Under the pieces are notes generated by a model. It did not search any database. It was not told where the DNA came from and worked only from the letters and a program-made list of their open reading frames with translations. 9,213 bases of DNA from positions 1-9,213 of the forward strand of contig JACMQD010000050.1 in the NCBI GenBank assembly GCA_014377155.1, given 5' to 3'. The DNA is from Herminiimonas sp. GTDB lineage: Bacteria; Pseudomonadota; Gammaproteobacteria; Burkholderiales; Burkholderiaceae. This document shows, piece by piece, positions 4,925 to 9,213 of the stretch. A program made the translations under genes and the position numbers. Numbering within the stretch: the stretch's first letter is position 1; the number at the start of each line of letters is the position of its first letter.

Positions 4925-7411
4925 GTGCCACGCATTGTCACCTTCAACAGCCCGCTCGGCGACGCGTTGCTGTTTCGTCAGCTCGATGGCCACGAAAGCT
5001 TCGGCAGCCTGTTCCACTTCACAGTAAAGCTGGTCTCGACCAGCAACGCCATCAAGCCCGCCGCGCTTCTTGGCAAAGGTGCCACTGTCGTCATCGAACT
5101 CGAACGCGGCGCAACGCGTTACCTCAATGCGCAAGTAATCGGCTTTCGCAAGACTGGCGAAGAGCAGCGCTACACCTATTACGAAGCCGATCTGGCCCCG
5201 TGGCTGTGGTACGCCACCCGCGCTGCTGACTGTCGCATTTTTCAGAACATGACGGCAGTGGAAATTGCCGAGAAAGTGCTGCAAAAATACGGTTTTCCTT
5301 TTGAAAAAAAGCTCGCTGAGACTTACCAGCCGATCGGCTATTACGTTCAATATAACGAAACCGATTTCCAGTTCCTGTCGCGCCTGTTCCAGCAGGAGGG
5401 CATCTACTATTATTTTACCCATGCCGACGGCGTTCATACCCTGACGCTGGCCGACTACCCTGGCGCCCATCCGCCGCTTGCCAATCATGCGCGCATCCGC
5501 TTCGTTTCCGCCGACAAGAAAGGCATGGCCGGCGAAGAATGCGTTATCGACTGGGAAGATGGCGGCACTATCAAAACCGGCCGCTATATTACCGACGATT
5601 ATCACTTCAAGACGCCCAGCGCCGAACTGCAGCAAATCCGTAACGACCCTCAGAATCCGACCCACGGGGATTTTGAAATCTATAACTGGGGTCAGGGCTA
5701 TACGAACGGCGGCCACGGCGCCCACTTGACCAAGGTCGAGCTCGAAGCGCTACAACACCGGCATGCGTCTGTGGCAGGCAGCACCACCGTGCGTGGCATG
5801 GCGCCGGGCTACACTTTCGCGCTGTTCCAGCATCCGGACGCCAGTTTCAACCTCGACTATGTGATCACCGGCGCGACCTACCATTTTCAGGAAAATCCCT
5901 ATTCGACCGGCGACAGCGGCGACCATACCGACTGGAAGATCGGCTTCACGGCGCAAAAGAGTGCGCAGGCGTACCGCAGCGTCAAGACGGCGGCCTGGCC
6001 CCATGTCGGCGGGCCGCACACAGCCGTCGTGGTTGGCCCCAAGGGCAAGGAATTATGGTGCGATGAATTCGGCCGCGTCAAAGTGCAGTTTCCATGGGAC
6101 CGCTACGGCAAGTCCGACGAAAATTCCTCGTGCTGGATTCGGGTGTCGTCGCCCTGGGCCGGCAGCAATTACGGCGGCGTACATGTGCCGCGCATCGGCC
6201 AGGAGGTCCTCGTCGAATACCTCAACGGCGAAGTCAACCGGCCCATCATCACCGGCCGCGTCTACAACGCCGAACAAATGCCGCCGTGGAGTTTGCCCGC
6301 CAACGCGACGCAATCTGGTTTCCTGAGCCGATCGACCCCTGGAGGCGGATACGACAATGCCAATGCGATTCGCTTCGAGGACAAGAAGGGCGCCGAGCAG
6401 CTCTGGATTCAGGCCGAACGCAATTTGGATACGCAAGTCGAGAACGATGAATCCCATCATGTCATGCATGACCGCAAACAAAAGATCGATCATGATGAAT
6501 CGATCACGGTCGGCAACAACAAGATTATCCTGGTCCACGGTTCCCATCAGGAGACCATCAAAAAAGGGATGTCGATCAACGTGACTGGTGGCAATCAGAG
6601 CAGTACCGTGGAAGGCGACATCACGGTAATGTCGAACAACGGCGTGATCAAATTCATGGTGGGCGCCAGTTCAATTATCATGACCAAGGACCATATCGTT
6701 ATCGATAGTCCCAGGGTGGACTTGAACCCAGGGGGTGTTAGCGGTGAGACTGGCGCAGCGTTGGCGATGCCTGGCGCGATAGCAGCAGTCAAGAGTGCGT
6801 TTGACCCGAGCTCCAAAGGGACGGAAAAGTCAAACGACAAAGGCGCCGCGCAGCAGAAAAGTGATCCGGCTACGCCTGCTGCGGCGCCAACTCCCAAGGC
6901 CCTGGACAGTGAGCAAAAAACGGCGGTGGAACAGGCGCTGAAAGATCAGCAAAAAATGCTAGAGGATAAGATCTCCGCCCTGAAGCGTTGGAATAAAGAG
7001 GATCAGGCCGAGTTCAAAAAAGCGTTTGGTTCAACCACCGATGAAGACAAGAATACGATTGGCAACCAGCTACAAAAAACCTTGGATCTGAGTAAAAAAA
7101 TGACGGCTGATAATTTTTTACCTGCTGAAGAATCGGTGTCAGGGATTTTTGCCTATGTCTATCCAGATGACGAAAAACATCAAGTGTATCTTGATGAGCA
7201 TTTTTGGAAGGCACCGGCAACTGGCAGGGACTCCAAAGCTGGTGTCCTGACTCATGAGATGTCTCACTTTCTAGATGTAGGAAGTACCGCAGATGGATTT
7301 CCTGATGCTATTTATGGTGTAAAAAACTCACGAGAGCTTGCTGTCGCTAACAGTGCCAATGCGTTGCGGCATGCTGACTCTTTTGAATATTGGGTCGAGG
7401 GCGGAGAATGA
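4925..7411 (+). CDS. vgrG: VgrG spike with C-terminal M35-like (aspzincin) metallopeptidase
   Basis: This 828-residue evolved VgrG forms the trimeric T6SS spike and carries its own toxin. The gp27-like part is at about residues 1-340 (LFRQLDGHESFGSLFHFTV, YYVQYNETDFQFLSRLFQQE). The gp5 OB-fold is at about 360-450 (GRVKVQFPWDRYGKSDENSS, CWIRVSSPWAGSNYGGVHVP, RIGQEVLVEYLNGEVNRPII). A beta-helical repeat needle is at about 500-600 (KQKIDHDESITVGNN). Residues about 603-658 are an Ala/Pro/Lys-rich linker. Residues about 660-828 are a zinc-peptidase domain with H777-E-M-S-H781 and GFPDAIYG, in which D794 would be the third zinc ligand and Y797 the conserved Tyr. 'RHADSFEYW' near the end matches the usual M35 C-terminal pattern. 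The start is GTG with a good ribosome binding site. G+C falls from about 62% in the core (6121-6240) to about 43% in the toxin (7081-7320). The VgrG call is very secure; the M35 assignment rests on motifs. A precedent for a VgrG-fused zinc peptidase is VgrG2b of Pseudomonas aeruginosa. Confidence 0.95.
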   Translation: MPRIVTFNSPLGDALLFRQLDGHESFGSLFHFTVKLVSTSNAIKPAALLGKGATVVIELERGATRYLNAQVIGFRKTGEEQRYTYYEADLAPWLWYATRAADCRIFQNMTAVEIAEKVLQKYGFPFEKKLAETYQPIGYYVQYNETDFQFLSRLFQQEGIYYYFTHADGVHTLTLADYPGAHPPLANHARIRFVSADKKGMAGEECVIDWEDGGTIKTGRYITDDYHFKTPSAELQQIRNDPQNPTHGDFEIYNWGQGYTNGGHGAHLTKVELEALQHRHASVAGSTTVRGMAPGYTFALFQHPDASFNLDYVITGATYHFQENPYSTGDSGDHTDWKIGFTAQKSAQAYRSVKTAAWPHVGGPHTAVVVGPKGKELWCDEFGRVKVQFPWDRYGKSDENSSCWIRVSSPWAGSNYGGVHVPRIGQEVLVEYLNGEVNRPIITGRVYNAEQMPPWSLPANATQSGFLSRSTPGGGYDNANAIRFEDKKGAEQLWIQAERNLDTQVENDESHHVMHDRKQKIDHDESITVGNNKIILVHGSHQETIKKGMSINVTGGNQSSTVEGDITVMSNNGVIKFMVGASSIIMTKDHIVIDSPRVDLNPGGVSGETGAALAMPGAIAAVKSAFDPSSKGTEKSNDKGAAQQKSDPATPAAAPTPKALDSEQKTAVEQALKDQQKMLEDKISALKRWNKEDQAEFKKAFGSTTDEDKNTIGNQLQKTLDLSKKMTADNFLPAEESVSGIFAYVYPDDEKHQVYLDEHFWKAPATGRDSKAGVLTHEMSHFLDVGSTADGFPDAIYGVKNSRELAVANSANALRHADSFEYWVEGGE

Positions 7412-7950
7412 ATCTGCACAACGATTTTTATTGTCACCCCCTGACCTCGCGATTTAAGATAATTATTATTTTATTCGCAGGATTTTTTTTATACTTTATG
7501 ATTTGTCCAAGTGGGTATGCGAAAAAAAAAGGAAAAGAAATGGATATGAGTCCGATTCATATAGAAATACATCCGGTGATTGAAGCTGACTCACTAACCC
7601 TGGAGCTGACCGCTAAAAACGTCTCGAATGCCGACGCATATATTGAGAAAATTTTTTTTGAAAATAGGCTAGAAGCACCAATTTTTCAAATTAGCTCTCA
7701 AATTACCGGAGCAAGAATTAGATACGTCGGAAGAATGGTCAAGCGTGCCGCATTAACCATTAAAGATTATCTTAAATTGTCACCACAACAAACAGTTACG
7801 CATAAAATTGACATTCAAAAATCGTACGACTTCCCTAAGTCTGTTGATAATTATAATATTCAATATGGCTTGGTCGACGTTGACCCTGTTACAGGAAAAA
7901 TTACCGAGCGACGATCGAATATTGCTCAATTCATTTATCCCGGTAATTAA
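7408..7950 (+). CDS. Exported M35-propeptide-like protein, likely immunity protein
   Basis: The 180-residue product starts with a signal sequence: basic R15/K17, hydrophobic core at about 18-32, and likely signal-peptidase I cleavage after 'SGYA' (residue 38). No lipobox is seen, so a periplasmic location is inferred. The mature part reads as a beta-sandwich. Key segments are LTLELTAKNVSNADAYIEKI, then IFQISSQITGARIRYVGRMV, KRAALTIKDYLKLSPQQ and KIDIQKSYDFPKSVDNYNIQ. These follow the order I recall for the inhibitory propeptides of M35 peptidases ('F.I....GA...Y.G' ... 'L.PG.....D....Y.F....Y'). The ATG overlaps the vgrG stop as ATGA, so translation is probably coupled. A TTG at 7390 could add six residues but has no ribosome binding site. 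G+C is about 36% over 7441-7740. The best reading is the immunity protein of the VgrG peptidase; the propeptide link is an inference. Confidence 0.75.
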   Translation: MNLHNDFYCHPLTSRFKIIIILFAGFFLYFMICPSGYAKKKGKEMDMSPIHIEIHPVIEADSLTLELTAKNVSNADAYIEKIFFENRLEAPIFQISSQITGARIRYVGRMVKRAALTIKDYLKLSPQQTVTHKIDIQKSYDFPKSVDNYNIQYGLVDVDPVTGKITERRSNIAQFIYPGN

Positions 7951-7971
7951 AATAAAAATTCATACCGAAAC

Positions 7972-8451
7972 ATGATTCCTTATCGTATCCAAGAAGGCGA
8001 TTTGCCCATTGCTGCGGACTGGCGAGATCAGACCATTAATGTATTCAAGATTCCCGGAACGGCTGGCGCGCGCGATGCTAGCTTTATAATCAGTCGCGAT
8101 CCGGATCGCGGCATACAATCGTTCGATGACTATGTCGCGCAACAGCTAAAACAGTGTGGTACTAACCTGCCGCGCTTTAGTCTCAAGAAAAACGAGCGAT
8201 TGACGTACCAGGATTGTCGCGGCGCCTGGCTTGAATATACCTGGCAACAGGATAAAGTCGAGCTGTATCTGCGCCAGGTTTTTTATGATCGCGGACCGCA
8301 AATATTGATTTGTACGCTCACGACCACTGCAGATGATTTGGCGGCCCATGATCCGGCATGGCGCAAGGTAATGGTGGGCATGAAGCTACTTCCGTTGACA
8401 GGAGAAGCCGACGACAGTCCGGCGTTTCCTCCTCCACAATCACCTGCCTGA
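7972..8451 (+). CDS. DUF1795/DcrB-like Eag chaperone for a PAAR effector
   Basis: The 159-residue cytosolic protein opens with MIPYRIQEGDLPIAADWRDQ and TINVFKIPG, the typical start of DUF1795 (EagR/EagT6-type) proteins. It also has 'FIISRDPDRGIQSFDDYVAQ', 'YQDCRGAWLEYTWQQDK' and 'DPAWRKVMVGMKLLP' near the C-terminus. Eag proteins bind and shield the transmembrane segments of prePAAR effectors before they are loaded on VgrG, and the next gene is exactly such an effector. There is no signal sequence. The C-terminal tail (residues about 145-159) is Pro-rich and probably disordered. The gene starts 21 bases after the immunity gene, with no strong ribosome binding site, and ends 6 bases before the PAAR gene, so it is likely cotranscribed. 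G+C rises again here (about 53% over 8041-8100). Confidence 0.85.
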   Translation: MIPYRIQEGDLPIAADWRDQTINVFKIPGTAGARDASFIISRDPDRGIQSFDDYVAQQLKQCGTNLPRFSLKKNERLTYQDCRGAWLEYTWQQDKVELYLRQVFYDRGPQILICTLTTTADDLAAHDPAWRKVMVGMKLLPLTGEADDSPAFPPPQSPA

Positions 8452-8457
8452 TTTAGA

Positions 8458-9213
8458 ATGGACGCCCAAGCAGCGGCCCGCATGGGCGACGAAATTGCGC
8501 ATGGCTTTGGTCTGGCCGCTATGGTCGCTGGTGCGGTCGCCGGCGCCATTGTCGGTGCGGCGATCGTGGCAGCGACAGTAGCTACAGGTGGTGTGGCGGC
8601 AGTGATCATTGCTGGCTGTGTGGCCGGTGGCGGACTGTCGATGTTTCAATTGGTCAAAGGTCTGACCACGATTTTCAATTTGCAGGAGCCCGCTTCCGGT
8701 ATGTTGATAACGGGAAGCAGCAATGTCTTTGTCAATAATCGCGCGGCGATAAGAGCGAGTGTTGACCAGGCAACCTGCAGCGGCTTTCCGTTCAATCACC
8801 CGCCATTGCCTCTTCCCGTATTGGTTGCTGATGGCAGTGCAACGGTATTCGTGAACAACCTGCCGATGTCGCGGTTGCAAAGCAAGATCGTCTGTGGCGC
8901 GCACATTAAGAGCGGCAGTCCTGATACGTTTGTCGGCGGTCCGAATACAACGATGGCCTTCGTTTTCGATCTGGAAGGGTGGCTCCATACCGGGCTGGAG
9001 ATACTGGGCGTTGGTGCAGTGATTGGTGCGGGGGTGATTGCAGCAGCAGCCGGCGCAGCGGCGTTGGCGGGATTTGTGGCGATCACTGGCGGTGCCATGC
9101 TCGCGTTCGAAGGGCTGGGCCATCTCGGCAATGCGATCGGACCGGGGTATGGCGATTTATTGCAAGGCGTGGCTGGATTGGGGTTGTTGTTTGCGGGGCC
9201 AAGGCTGGCAAAA
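8458..9213 (+). CDS. prePAAR/PAAR transmembrane T6SS effector, N-terminal 252 residues
   Basis: The frame is open from ATG at 8458 to the window end, so the gene is incomplete. Residues 6-15 (AARMGDEIAH) fit the prePAAR motif AARxxDxxxH, which completes the PAAR tip. A first hydrophobic region spans about 18-60 (GLAAMVAGAVAGAIVGAAIV, AAVIIAGCVAGGGL). A PAAR domain follows at about 78-165 (ITGSSNVFVNNRAAI, TCSGFPFNHPPLPLPVLVAD, GSATVFVNNLPMSRLQSKIV). A second hydrophobic region covers about 180-218 and 235-250. PAAR between two membrane regions is the class I (Tse6-like) layout rather than the Rhs class. The toxin domain and immunity gene must lie right of the window. The Eag gene just upstream supports this reading. 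No clear ribosome binding site is seen; the 6-base gap suggests translational coupling. Confidence 0.88.
   Translation, partial: MDAQAAARMGDEIAHGFGLAAMVAGAVAGAIVGAAIVAATVATGGVAAVIIAGCVAGGGLSMFQLVKGLTTIFNLQEPASGMLITGSSNVFVNNRAAIRASVDQATCSGFPFNHPPLPLPVLVADGSATVFVNNLPMSRLQSKIVCGAHIKSGSPDTFVGGPNTTMAFVFDLEGWLHTGLEILGVGAVIGAGVIAAAAGAAALAGFVAITGGAMLAFEGLGHLGNAIGPGYGDLLQGVAGLGLLFAGPRLAK

Noticed and set aside
4904..5725. Minus-strand frame of 273 codons opposite vgrG
   Set aside because: The opposite strand encodes unmistakable VgrG sequence. Long antisense frames are common in G+C-rich genes, and no motif or ribosome binding site supports this one.
8440..9123. Minus-strand frame of 227 codons opposite the PAAR gene
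   Set aside because: It is antisense to a frame with prePAAR, PAAR and membrane segments, and its residues (His/Arg/Gln/Thr-rich) look like noise.

Overview
The window looks like accessory DNA from a betaproteobacterium of the order Burkholderiales, possibly Oxalobacteraceae. This is an inference from the style of the VgrG, MCP and transposase proteins and from the roughly 60% G+C of the core genes. No rRNA, tRNA or housekeeping gene is present to confirm it.

The left half (1-4458) is insertion-sequence territory. Two copies of the same IS6-family element lie in the same orientation, at 1-544 (cut by the window edge) and about 3638-4458. They are about 94% identical by eye over the shared 544 bases. 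Both are broken, and both carry Asn where the second catalytic Asp is expected. Between them lie a decayed gene resembling a SnoaL/NTF2-like protein (662-1084), an apparently intact methyl-accepting chemotaxis protein (1115-2770), and a truncated IS3-family element on the minus strand with a typical A6G frameshift site (about 2771-3592). The arrangement resembles an IS26-style pseudo-compound transposon with a chemoreceptor as passenger. A short open frame directly right of the second IS6 copy (4459-4599) may be the tail of an interrupted gene.

The right half (4600-9213) is a type VI secretion (T6SS) effector cluster, all on the plus strand. After a 325-base leader with an AT-rich palindrome comes a specialised VgrG (4925-7411). 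It has the normal gp27/gp5-like spike, an Ala/Pro/Lys-rich linker, and a C-terminal zinc-peptidase domain with HExxH plus GxxDxxYG, the signature of the aspzincin (M35) family. Its stop codon overlaps the start of a 180-residue exported protein (7408-7950) that looks like a free-standing M35 propeptide and is the obvious immunity candidate. The peptidase domain and its partner are clearly poorer in G+C (about 43% and 36%) than the VgrG core (about 62%), as expected for a swapped-in toxin/immunity cassette.

Two more genes follow: a DUF1795/Eag-type chaperone (7972-8451) and the start of a prePAAR-PAAR transmembrane effector (8458 to beyond the window end) whose toxin domain is not visible. The cluster therefore appears to encode two effectors for one spike. 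One is a periplasm-acting peptidase fused to VgrG, with an exported inhibitor to protect the producer. The other is a chaperone-loaded PAAR effector that would cap the spike tip.
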